The notes below the pieces were generated by a model. The model did no database searches. It was given only the letters and a program-made list of their open reading frames with translations, and was not told the origin of the DNA. The position numbers and the translations under genes were made by a program. A stretch of DNA of 64,000 nt from Hygrocybe punicea (lineage: Eukaryota; Basidiomycota; Agaricomycetes; Agaricales; Hygrophoraceae): contig OY744467.1 in the NCBI GenBank assembly GCA_963556145.1, forward strand, positions 4,030,001 through 4,094,000, given 5' to 3'. Positions 9,337 through 20,000 of the stretch are shown here, in pieces (position 1 is the first letter of the stretch; each line of letters starts with the position of its first letter).

Positions 9337-9648
9337 TGTGTCGCGTTCATTGGCCTTGCGTTGTTGTTGTTGGTGAAGAAACCTTCGTGTAATGGTCACA
9401 TGATACCGTTTAACACGAAAAAGTAAGTAAAGAAATACGAAAAACAAATGAAATAAATACCTTAAAAATATCCGCGTTCGTGGTTTGGACGCAGTTTGGA
9501 GCCATTCAGGAAATCCGGCCGGCCTCGAAACCCTGAACCGAACCTGTGGTCCGGTTAAGCATTTGGCTGAACTTAGACTGAACCCCGGGTTCGGTTCGGG
9601 GTTTGAACCGGGTTCGGCTAGGTTCGGAACCGAACTACGGCAACACTA

Positions 9649-9938
9649 AGATAGAGAAAGCGCTAAACCGGAAAATGCACCCACGGTATCTTGGTCCCCT
9701 CATTGTTATTTCGCGCAACTTTGGCGGCGCTTACATTCTCTGCGAACTTGATGGATCTGTCTTTCACCGACCAATCGCAGCGTTTCGAGTAGTCCCCTAT
9801 TTTGCTCACCGTTCAATCTCACTCCCACCACACTTCCTCGATATTCCCGTGCAATGACTAAACGAATTCGAAAACACTTCCGACGACGATCAACCTCCTG
9901 AAGCACAGGAACCCAGTTCTGATGTCGATGACGATTGA
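9649..9938 (+). pseudogene. Element G integrase C-terminus (after hAT insertion)
   Basis: Continues in frame from 3437 after removal of the hAT element: EKALNRKMHPRYLGPLIVIS is the typical Gypsy integrase C-terminal motif, followed by GGAYILCELDGS. A TGA at 9855-9857 interrupts the frame, which then continues through an acidic tail to a final TGA at 9936-9938. Both premature stops in G (3333 and 9855) are TGA, consistent with CGA-to-TGA transitions. Confidence 0.8.
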
Positions 9939-10230
9939 CTGAATTTCTTTGCTTCTCTCATTTTTACACTTATCGCTTATACCTTGTTTTTCCTTTATTG
10001 TAGCACGAGATTCAAGCCGCGATAAAAGCGAGACTTTTGTCGCGCAAGACTTCGTCTTTGCAGGGTTTTACGGCAATGATGATCTACTGAGCCTTTCCCC
10101 TAGATAAGTTTATATTTGTTTCTTCCGCTTCCTGTGGCTTTTTTTTCGATTCGAGAGCAGGCTTGTTATTTATTATACAGATATGAAAACAACTAAAAAT
10201 ATTTTACATGTATGTACGCAGATGGCGCGC
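9939..10230 (+). other. Element G region between pol end and TRIM insertion
   Basis: About 290 bp without a credible frame; AT-rich, looks like a 3' non-coding part of G between integrase and the accessory gene. Confidence 0.4.
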
Positions 10231-10388
10231 TGGAGTGGTACCAAGGTACCACTCCGGGGGCTCACGCAGGACTCGAGGGAAAGGTCAACTGGATAGGAAG
10301 GATGGACTGACTACTACATCTGGAAGGCTACTAACTAGGTCAAACCGTGGGAACCTGATCACGTGACTGACCAGGCACAACTACTACA
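10231..10388. repeat. Left terminal direct repeat of TRIM-like element
   Basis: Begins with a near-perfect palindrome, GGAGTGGTACC then its inverse GGTACCACTCC. Matches 12239-12396. Confidence 0.8.
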
Positions 10389-11189
10389 AGTGCCCCTCCT
10401 CCTCATGGTGACGTCCTCGTCACCATACCGCTACTAAAAGAAAACAAAAAGCAAAACAAAACTGACCAAGAAAAAAACTTTCCAGTCACGACTCCCAGTC
10501 CCTCACGATGCCCCGGGCCTTATATGTGAGGCGGGACCATATCATCCATCGAAGATCGGTGGTGGCAGATGACCAAACTAGACTCTCTCTCAGCTCTCCA
10601 AAACTCCTCAGTCACGACTCCCAGTCCTCCATCTCATGGAGCAGGACCATATCGTCCATCGAAAACAGTGGTGGTAGATGACCAAACTGATCCATAATCG
10701 TAGCGCAGGTTCTTGGTTCTCGTATCGCAGGTTCTCGGTTCTCGTATCACAAGTTCTCGGTTCTCTCGGTTCTCGTATCACAGGTTCTCGGTTCGCAGTT
10801 CTCGGTCGGTGCTTGTTTGGTTCTGGTGACTTGTTGGGTAACTCGGTTGGGTAGCATCTGGTATCCAGGTGACAGATCAAGGGCATAGAAAAATAATGAA
10901 ACTGAATTGTGGGGGAAACAGAGACAGAGACAGGGGAAACGAGGGAAAGGAAATTGAGGGAAAGGAAATAGAGAGGAAGGAAACAGAGAGGAAAGGAACC
11001 GAGGACAGGAAACAGAGAAGGAAATAGTGGGGAAAGCTATGTACTTGGGCGCTAGAGCTGGCGCCGGTGTCGAGGGATCTCTTCGCGTGGGCTCTGGGAA
11101 ATGGTCGCGAGGGGTCGCGAGGGCCAGGGAACGAGGCTGGGGGTCCTAACGAATGTGCGCGAGTGGGGTGGGGTTGCCGGGGTTGTGGG

Positions 11190-12060
11190 GTGACGCGAGA
11201 CGGCGTTTGGGTTCCGGACGTGGTGGGAACGGCTCGTTCAGGGTGTTGGTGGGACACAGGGTGCACTGGAGTGGTTAACGGGTCGGCCGCGGGCTTGACG
11301 AGTGGGCATGGGGTCGCGTAAGTCGACGCAATGGGGAGCGTGGTGTTGGTCCACCAAAGATGGCAGTGTGGCTCATTTGAGACAGCGTGGGGCAGTCTCG
11401 TTTGGGGTAACGGAGCGCAACAGGGGGCTCTGGCATGTGGAACGTGGGTGCCGGGGGTTGGGTGAACGCGGGTGGAGCTTGGTTACACGAAAAAACGGGG
11501 TCGAAAGTGATGACGTGGCACGGTGCGTGTTGGGCGTTGGGTGGGTATGAAACGCCAGGGACGGCTCGTTCGGGGTGACGATGGTGAACGGGGGGCCTCT
11601 AGGGAGTCGGACGAGGGTCCGGAGCTCAAACGAATGCCCTTTGAGCTGGGGTACACGAAAGAACGGGGGTCCAACGGGGAAGACGTGGAAGATCCGTGGT
11701 GTGACCAAAAACGGCGTTGGGGGCTCGTTTGGGGCGTTAACGAGACACAGGGTGCTCTGGGGGGTGGGCCGCGAGTTTGGTGAGTTGGTCTGGGGCCGGT
11801 TGTGCTGGCGGAACAGGGCCGCGCGATGGTGACGTGGCGCGTGGCTCGGGTGTCCAGAAACGACGGTGGGGGTTCGTTTGGCACAATGGAGGGGAACAGG
11901 GGGTCCTGGCCAGTGGAACGAGTGTGCGGGGAGTCGAATGGGTCCGTGTAGGGGTGGGGGTGACGAGAAACGGGGGTCCGTGCGGCGGCGCTGCGATTTT
12001 CGTTGGATTGTCCAAAACTCACAGTAGCGGGCTATGTGGGATCCTGATGGGGAACGCGGG
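11190..12060. repeat. Degenerate G-rich tandem array inside TRIM-like element
   Basis: Recognisable starts of similar units (GTTTGGGG/GTTCGGGG followed by ACAGGG and a GTGGAACG-like block) occur near 11231, 11400, 11570, 11732 and 11876. Long minus-strand frames here (for example 11373-12260) are low-complexity read-throughs of this array and are not called as genes. Confidence 0.55.
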
Positions 12061-12238
12061 GCTCCGGAACGTCGAACGAAGTTGTGGGGAGTCGTGTGGA
12101 CATAGCTGGGTCTAGGGAAAGTGAAGATTCGGGGGGTGGTGAGGCCGGAAAAAGCTGTCTCGCGAGAAAAAATGGAAGAAGTGGGAAAACCATGAGAAAA
12201 AGAGATGCGTGGGTCGAAGAACACTCTCATCACCACGT

Positions 12239-12396
12239 TGGAGTGGTACCGAGGTACCACTCCGGGGGCTCACGCAGGACTCGAGGGAAAGGTCGACTGG
12301 ATAGGAAGGATGGACTGACTACTACATCTGGAAGGCTACTAACTAGGTCAAACCGTGGGAACTTGATCATGTGACTGACCAGGCACAACTACTACA
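12239..12396. repeat. Right terminal direct repeat of TRIM-like element
   Basis: Matches 10231-10388 with about four substitutions; ends CTACTACA before the GCGCGC flank. Confidence 0.8.
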
Positions 12397-12424
12397 GCGC
12401 GCGCGTTTTCGCACCTTCTCCCAT

Positions 12425-13713
12425 TTACTCCTCACCTTCCCCATACTCCTCCTCCTCGTCCTCCAGCTGCGCCAACTCTCGCCTCATTTCGGTCTGTGCT
12501 CTCACCCACACCGCGACCCGTTCTTCGATCACTGAGATCTCTTCCCATAACACGCATTTGCGTGCTTCCACGTCCATGACCCGCACACTTCGTGGCGGAC
12601 GGGTACCAATATAGGCTATGATGAACAGTCAGCGCGTTCGATGCCCTGTTGTTTTAGCGACTTACCTTGGGGGGCGGCTGGTTTCTCTCCCTCCCTTTCC
12701 CCTTATCCACCCGCGCCTTTCCCTTGTCCGCGCGACCTTTGCTGGAAATCGGCGTGCTCCGCCCGCGTTTCCTCTCCCCCATCTGGTTCACCCCGTTCCA
12801 AAAGCATCCCTGCTTCGCGTTGCGGCACCTCTTGCACCGCGGATCCTGCTTGTCGAACTGGCAAACAATGTCGGCGGCCCTCACTGTGCGGCAGCGATCG
12901 CACTGCGAAGTTCTCATGAGTACAGAACGAATGGTAAACGGTTACTAATTACTTACCTTGCCTTGGACATCGCGAAGGTCCTTACCAGGACCGACCCTCC
13001 TGCGCTTTTTTGATGGCCCCCCCTGCCCTTCATATTCCGTTTCGAATCCTATCTCCTCTTCCCCCTGTGAGCCCGCTTCCGTCTCGCTACCCCCATCCCC
13101 CTTGTTCGACCCCATCATCAACCTCGCCATTTCGTCCCGTGTGATCTCTTTGCACAGGAACTGCGCATATAGGACCTTGGCGCATTTCTTTTGCTCCGCA
13201 GCTCTGTCCGCAGCCTCCTTCGCCAACCTGGTCCGCTCAATCTCAGCCTCGTGAATCTTCCTCTGCTTGGCTTCGTGCGCCTCGTGCACTTTTTGCTCCG
13301 CCTTGCACGCTTTTTGCTCCGCCTCGGCAGCCTCCTTTGCCTTCCTCGCGTCTTCTCGAGCCTTCTTCGCCTTGGCATGCAACCTCGGGAGCAAAATCTC
13401 CCTGCCCCATTGCAACGCCTTCTCATCCTCTATGAAGTCCAATGCCGCGATGGCGTCCCTCCGCATCTCCTCGACTTCCTCGCTACTCTCTATCGGCCCG
13501 GTTGTTCGTTCGAACTCGAGATAATTGTACTGTTGATCAAAGGTAGTCAGCGAAAAGGTTAGCGCAGTTGCGATGACTTACCAGGAGCTCTTCGAAATCC
13601 TGTCCCCACGCAATCCACTCTTCTCCGGCAGCGCCCTCTGCTGGTTTCGCGTCCATGTGCGTCTTGAGGGCCTCAAAGGCAGCGGCGATGAATTCGGCCA
13701 TCGGGTGTGTCAT
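12425..13713 (-). CDS. Coiled-coil Zn2Cys6-type protein, antisense accessory gene of element G
   Basis: Minus-strand exons 13713-13582, 13529-12957 and 12902-12666 join in phase with GTAAG...AG introns. Exon 1 starts MTHPMAEF; exon 2 is a charged A/K/E-rich coiled coil ending in an acidic patch and a KKRRR basic run. Exon 3 opens on a cysteine cluster CX2CX9CX8CX2CX6C (CDRC...CKRC) then basic/Lys-rich. A fourth exon (12615-12425) would end in a W-containing helix and an acidic tail, but it is one base out of phase, perhaps an indel in the C6 run near 12672. A TATA-like sequence (13775-13781, minus) lies about 65 bp upstream. The gene lies between G's integrase and its 3' LTR, antisense to pol, exactly as in element D. 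Confidence 0.68.
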
Positions 13714-13840
13714 CGTATGGATTGGTGGTGAAGGTCAAAGACGAAGGTTGGCAAACATCGACACGTCGCTTCTGTTTATAGGTCAGACTCGCACGTGACT
13801 TTCCCACGGCCCACGCGATTGACTGAGGACAGTCAAGATT

Positions 13841-13857
13841 TCAGTAAGGAGGAAAAA
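13841..13857 (+). other. 3' polypurine tract of element G
   Basis: GTAAGGAGGAAAAA directly precedes a TG (13858), the usual arrangement of polypurine tract and 3' LTR start. Confidence 0.6.
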
Positions 13858-14499
13858 TGATACGCAGTCTCTCCCTTTGGGCACGGAATCTCTCATAGGT
13901 TCCAATTCTACTTTCCCTACAACTCTTCCACATCCCGCATACATGCGAAACATCAGCGCGCCGCCCGCGACTTGCGCGACTTACGCCGATCGACGCGCGC
14001 ATGACTGCGACATTTTCGCTGTATCTTAACCGTGCAGCCCGGTCTCAATACGCTGAAACACGACCGTTAAACACGTCCTACACATTCGGACACCGAGTCC
14101 AATACCAGAAATATAATTCATCCGGTTTATCTTTGTCTTTTCGCCAACTTTCATGTGATATTCGCCGTTATTTCAAATCCTTCGCTATTCCGTTCCCGTT
14201 TCGTTGCTTTCATGCGATATTTCACTGCATTTCTATTTCACTCATCCACCCTTTCCCCCTATCCCTTTAGAATATAAAAAGTGTCCTGTAGTAGAAAATA
14301 TATGAAGAAGAACCCAGTTCTCCCCTCCCCACTAGTTTGCGTCTTAAGTTTAAAAATCCAGTCATTCCTACTCAAATCTGCGTCTTTTCTCATTGCGCAC
14401 TCTCCGCTATCGCAACCCAAGTCGTAGCGTAGAACCCTCATCTCATCGCGTCATCGCTGCATATCATGCTGTCATCTAGGACACCCAGTTAAGCCTTCC
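13858..14499 (+). repeat. 3' LTR of element G (start and body; end not resolved)
   Basis: Begins TGATACGC after the polypurine tract; a TATA-like ATATAAAAAG is at 14271-14280. A hAT element interrupts it at 14500 and the sequence after 15734 may still belong to it; no CA end or second LTR is available in the window to fix the boundary. Confidence 0.5.
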
Positions 14500-15010
14500 T
14501 AGTGTTGCCGTAGTTCGGTTCCGAACCTAGCCGAACCCGGTTCAAACCCCGAACCGAACCCGGGGTTCAGTCTAAGTTCAGCCAAATGCTGAACTGGACC
14601 GCGGGTTCGGTTCAGGGTTTCGAGGCTGGCCGGATTTCCTGAACGGCTCCAAACCGCGTCCAAACCGCGAACGCGGATATTTTTAAGGAATTTATTTCAT
14701 TTGTTTTTCATATTTCTTTACTTACCATTTCGTGTTAAACGGTATCATGTGACCGGCCGTGACGAGGTAGCTTTCACGTGACACAGCAACATCAACGCGG
14801 ATTGAACACAACACAATTTGTGTTGTGTTCCTCAAGGTAAGTTTCCTTTTTTTCTTAACTTTACTAATGTTATTTGCGACAGGAAAATCGACAACCACGG
14901 CAACGACAACCACGACGCCCAGCAGCAGCAGCAGCAATGTCGGCAGCAGCAGCAACAGCGGCAGCGGCAACGGCAACAGCAGCAACAGCAGGAGCGCAGC
15001 AGCAACAGCA

Positions 15011-15088
<78 letters not shown>

Positions 15089-15726
15089 ACGGCCACGACA
15101 GCAGCAGCAGCGCCGGCAGCGGCAGCAGCAGGAGCGCAGGAGCAACAGCAGCAACGGCGGCAGCAGCAACGGCGGCAACAGCAGCAGCAGCAGCAGGAGC
15201 GCAGGAGCAACAGCAGCAACGGCGGCAGCAGCAACGGCGGCAACAGCAGCAGCAGCAGCAGCAACGCTGGCAGCAGCAACACCGGCAGCAGCAGCTGCTG
15301 CTGCTGGTGCATCAAGCCCCAACATCACCATCAGCGGCGGCAACAACAACGGCAACCACCACCACGACGGCCAGCAGCAGCAGCAGCAGCAATGCCGGCA
15401 GCAGCAGCAACAGCGGCAGCAGCAGCGGCAACAGCAGCAGCAGGAGCGCAGCAGCGACGGCGACGGCAGCAGCAGCAGCAACAGCACCAGACGGCTCCCC
15501 CGTAGCCCAACTTCCTCGCGAAGCATAGCGCCGTATCAATTGATACGTGCCTGCCATTCGCGAGGAGAACGGAGCTCAGGGGTGAGCCAACCTCGGTCTG
15601 GGGTTCAGACCGCGTCTGAACCCAGACCGAACGCGAAGAGACGGTTCAAAAACCGGACCCGAAGTTCAGTTCGCGGTTCCGCCAAAAAGGCTCGGAACCG
15701 GACCGAACTGAACTTCGGCAACACTA
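14500..15726. mobile_element. hAT-type non-autonomous DNA element 2
   Basis: 1,227 bp with TAGTGTTGCCG/CGGCAACACTA inverted ends and an exact 8-bp duplication AGCCTTCC (14492-14499, 15727-15734). Sub-terminal sequence is rich in CGGTTC/GAACCG. It is related along its length to hAT element 1 in inverted orientation, and carries the same intron-like GTAAG...GACAG segment (14836-14881) followed by a CAG/CAA/GGC repeat tract. No transposase. Confidence 0.88.
14915..15495. repeat. Imperfect CAG/CAA/GGC trinucleotide repeat tract
   Basis: Mostly CAG, CAA, CGG and GGC triplets with a pure GGCAAC run near 15010-15065 and a palindromic CAGCAGCTGCTGCTG centre near 15290. Frames of 200-300 codons in several phases are explained by the repeat. 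Confidence 0.85.
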
Positions 15727-15734
15727 AGCCTTCC

Positions 15735-17030
15735 GATTCTTGTTTATCACTGCGTTGCGATATCATGTTATCTCATGACCCTCCACATTTGTTTATTTGA
15801 TTGCGCATATTATCGCGCATTATCGCGTTATTGTCAGGAGTGTCCCAAGTCCCGTTCACACCTTTGTGACGTTTTCATCTTTTATTATCTCTTTATCCGG
15901 AGTCATAGACGTGGAAACCATATCACCGCAATGTATAGTATGTTCTTGAGGTTGACACCAATGCTGATAGGCAAAATCTACCAGTTGTACTTGAGGAACA
16001 GACCTTCTACAGCCGTGTCACCCAATTCTTAGTGTTTGCTCTTTCTTCAAATTGCCCATATCAGCCAACACCCCACACCCATGTACTGGCAATCATCACT
16101 CCCATCAAGCCTGAGAAACAGATGAATTGAGTTCAGATGCGGTTTTGGAAGGGTGAAGCTGCAAGAGTTGTAGACATTGCTTGCATTCAATGTGTCATTG
16201 GGCATGTTTGAGACCGAGGTTTGTGGGCATTATTTGATAGAGATGAGATGGGCCAGTTGTTGGAGACCCACCCAGACATTGCCGACAACGAATAAATTCC
16301 TGCAGCATGCTCTTTGTTGACTATGTAATTTGAATTTCTTTCCTCCATCTCTCCTCCAGATCCCCCATCAGGGCCTCAATGAAGTCCAATGCCTTCAGCT
16401 GCATTACCAAGCGCGAGCTTCATACCAAAGGTCTGGAATGTGGTCTTTTCCACAAGTGGTGAATTTCACTTAACACACTCAGCCTGACCGAGACCCAAAA
16501 TTTCATCATATTTTTTCCCTAGAAAACCTAGTGAAAATCACTGATTTTTTTTTTACATTTTTAATTACAGTAAAACAATGTGAAATCCACATGATGGTGA
16601 ATTTTATGAATCATTTGAAATGTCGGTGAATTGTGAATTTTAGGCCATAGTACCATGAAATTCAGGGTCTTCTGGTTCCACAGTGATGATGCACTGAAGG
16701 AATTAGAACACCTTTTAGCAGTAGAAATCAGCACAAATCAATTATATTAGGGTGTTCAAGGGACTCAGTGGTAGTGTTCAAAGGAGCCATTGAATACTGT
16801 AAACTATAAGGCAAAGGCTCCCAAAAACTATTATTTGCTTACCTAAAAAATGGAAGAGTTTTGTACCTCGTGAGAAGATTTGTCGAGCTGACGCGGTCGA
16901 GACTCCGTGCAAGAGTCAAACAACTTCCTCCTGCCGGTGGCAGTTGTCTTTGAACTCTTTCCTCTGCACGACCGATAACAATTTACGGTTTCACCAGAGA
17001 TCCACCATCCCCTCGACTCTGTCGTGGAAG
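15735..17030. other. Intergenic region upstream of the HECT ligase gene
   Basis: About 1.3 kb; AT-rich, no frame or RNA gene that I can support. The first part may be the remainder of element G's LTR. The last few hundred bases must include the promoter of the ligase gene, but no clear TATA box is seen. Confidence 0.5.
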
Positions 17031-20000
17031 ATGAAGATTCTTCACAAATCAAAGAGAGCGGTCCCCCCGGTAAGTTTTAGTTGCAACTTGCCTGAGTGGA
17101 GTTTAATATCGAAGCAGCACCCCCAAGTCGTCGAAGTCATCTCGAAATTACTCAGGACGCCAAATGATGGCCTTCCTGAAGTTTTAGCCCAGATTGATAC
17201 CTGGAAGTGGCCACGGTCCGATCTGAATTCTTGGATTATGGTTCTCAACAAGTTTGATTCCATCTTGGAAGAGGTCATTCGCGATTATGACGTGGACAAG
17301 CTCCAAGTAAGGCCTTTTACGCCAGTCACCAAAAACATCGTATGCGAGATCCTTAGATTTGAGAGATTGTTACTCGAAAACTCGACTAACCGAAAAATGT
17401 TCAACTCCTACGATGTGAGCGATCACACCTGCTGGGTCCAGTGATTCACTGACTTTGTTATCCTTAGCGGCTGAACAGTTTACTTTTCGCTTCGGATCTT
17501 GATGTTCTTGTTCTTACGTTGAACTTATTGCTGCGTCCATCGCAGCAGTATTCTGCTCAACCATCGGTGACTCACGCCTTAAACATTTCCACCCCTCGTC
17601 TTCAATCGCTTGCCAAACGTTGGGCCAACTTGCGTGAATATGGGGTTGGCTTGGTTGAGCTGTCGAACGTGAACGGCAGGTCAGAAGTCGAGGCGTTACC
17701 TGCCGAAGCTCGCGAAGTCAACTACAGCTTTTACAGGACTGAAGGGAGCAGTACCAAGGAACAGGAGAAACAAATGGATACAGACCTTTTCGATGCTTCT
17801 CCGGTATCACCCCGGATGTCAGTGTCGGGAGCAGCCGTTGTCCCTTCTTCGGGTGCGGTGAATATCCATATCGACGAACACATATTGGAATCCAAAGAAG
17901 CCATGGATGTTCTCGCTGATACGATCGATGCCAACGCCATCCCTGATGATGAAAAGTTTGAGTTGCTGTGCCGTATCCGTGCAGCCAAAGTTCTCGCGAA
18001 AGACAATATTGAAGACCGCGAGAAGCTCGTCATCACCCGGCTGCTAGCAATCGCCATCTTTGGCCATACTCATGCAGAATCTGAGGCCCTTTCTTCCCTT
18101 TTCCTTTATGAACCGGACCTCATCATCCACATTGCCGAGCTTCTCCAGATCGACCGCGGTATCCCAGGCTCAATCCAAACAGCGGCTATTGCAGCCTTGG
18201 ACGCCCTTGCTCGATATCGAAATAGGATCCAAGAAGTTTTAACTGCTGTCAACGCTGGTGTCAATCACGGTATACTGATGGCCCTTGTGCGCATGACGGT
18301 GTCAGATGTCAGCAAACTTGATTCCACCCTACATCATTCATTTGTCGAGGCGCTGCTCTCTTTCTTAACATTCATTGCTTCACATGCTGCTGGCGGAAAT
18401 ATGGTTGTTGGGGCCGGCCTCGTACCTCTCCTGATACAAATCGTAGAGAACAGACTGCCGCAGCGTTTGCCTGTGGTTTCCAAGACAATGCAGCTGGTGG
18501 ACAATGTTCTGTACAGTTTTGCCAATGCCTTCCAGCTATTTTGCGCCGCCCGGGGAGTGGAGGTTCTCGTCGAAAGGATAGAAGTAAGTCTAGTTCAACG
18601 TTTATACAGGCGTTTATTGAGCAATGCGGTTATAGTATGAAGTGGATCTGGATATCAAGGACTATGGCAACGAGCAGAGATCTCGTGAAATCTTTGGCTC
18701 GTATGGTATGTTTCTGCTGCTTGTAGGTGACCGAGATTTGCTGAATTTTCTGGATAGGCGAGCTTCCTGTTGCCCGTGCTGCAATCTTGAAACATACGTT
18801 ACGTTCCTTGCACCGTATGATGCAGTCGTCTGGTACTACCGAAGGCCTTCGGGGGCTGATTGACACATCCATTCTCAAGTCAATCAAAAACATTATAGAG
18901 TATCGTGGTCTATTCGGTCCAAGTGTAATGCCAATTGGTATGATCACATCCTTGATTAAAGGAATGACCTAGTAACCCTTTCTGTGAAGCAATCAATGTG
19001 ATGGCTACGTTTATTCACAACGAACCCACGTCATTGGCTATCATTCAGGAGGCTGGACTGCCGGAGGTTTTCTACAAGGCGATTGAGTCTGGGTTAGAGC
19101 CTGCAATTGAGGTAAACGTGACAATAGTGTCGGGAACAATAGCCGAAGACTAACGACCTCTGCTCTCGCGCAGGTCATCCAAGCTATCCCAAATGCAATC
19201 GGTGCTCTATGTCTCAATCAACCCGGCCAAGAGCAACTTTCTGGACATCCCAGCATCATTCCAGGAATTTTCTCCATATTCACCTCTGATCGTCATTTGA
19301 AGGTTCTCCTTGATAAGGAAAACGCTGTGCTCATCGGTACGGCTGTTGATGAACTCATTCGCCATCATCCAGCCTTGAAAACGGCCGTCTTTGAGTCCCT
19401 TAAGTCGACCCTGAGCAAGATCGAGGTTCTTGGCGAAGCGTATGTTGTACCTGAAGACTTGCAACATTGGTATAGGCTAGTTCCTGTTCACGAGTCGTCT
19501 CCGGACGGGGGAGCTCCCATGGAAGGCATCGAGACAGCAAGCCATGCACCTCTAGTGACTCCTGATCCCGAGCTATCGGACACTGCCAAGAATGATAGCG
19601 ACGAGGCCGTTTTGATACTGGAGGAGAGCACACCAAAGCCTCATGATAACGGTGTAGTATCTTACATCGACGCGCTTGGTCGAGTACGCTACTCCGTCCT
19701 TCCCTTGTCGCATTGCTGACACCGTCATTCAGTTTTTGGAGGGCCTGTTTCAACATACCCCTCACTGCAGGGATTTCATGTCAAGCTCCGACGGCCTTGA
19801 ACGCCTAGGCAGACTGACTGCTCTCCCGTGTCTTCCATATGACTTTGCCAACAGTGGTGCTTCAGACTCTCTAGTTCAAGTGATGCGTACCATGACGGAG
19901 GTTGCCACCAATGAAACACTCCTCTACCTTGCCAATCTCGTGAAGTCTTCTTTGGAAGACACGCAGGGTTTCTGGGAATTCATGCAGAGTCAATCAAAAC

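Larger units (their letters stand above)
3438..9648. mobile_element. hAT-type non-autonomous DNA element 1 (interrupted by LTR element E)
   Basis: The ends are inverted (TAGTGTTGCCG at 3438 and CGGCAACACTA at 9648) and are flanked by an exact 8-bp duplication AGATAGAG (3430-3437 and 9649-9656), the hallmark length for hAT elements. Removing LTR element E leaves about 1.2 kb, close to the 1,227-bp related copy at 14500-15726 (opposite orientation). No transposase frame is present. The interior holds a long CTG/CAG-type trinucleotide region and a spliced Q/A-rich ORF. Confidence 0.88.
10231..12396. mobile_element. TRIM-like element with 158-bp terminal direct repeats
   Basis: Two 158-bp direct repeats (10231-10388, 12239-12396) start TGGAGTGG and end CTACTACA, with about four differences. 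The flanks both read GCGCGC (10225-10230, 12397-12402). The 1.85-kb interior has no gag or pol. It holds a duplicated unit of about 120 bp (10483-10690), a CTCGGTTCTCGTATCACAGG-type minisatellite (10698-10800) and a G-rich array of degenerate 145-170 bp units (11190-12060). LTR-element structure with no coding sequence fits a TRIM or small LARD; the primer-binding site was not recognised. Confidence 0.7.

Noticed and set aside
10690..12060. CRISPR-like array of repeats
   Set aside because: Repeats are degenerate, of variable spacing and in a eukaryotic transposon; no constant repeat with unique spacers.
11373..12260. 295-codon minus-strand ORF
   Set aside because: Proline/threonine-rich translation of a degenerate tandem array within a TRIM-like element; no domain, and neighbouring frames are equally open.
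14818..15800. Long Gln/Ser/Ala-rich proteins in several frames
   Set aside because: The region is an imperfect CAG/CAA/GGC repeat, which keeps several frames open on both strands; copy 2 also lacks the start codon of the spliced ORF.
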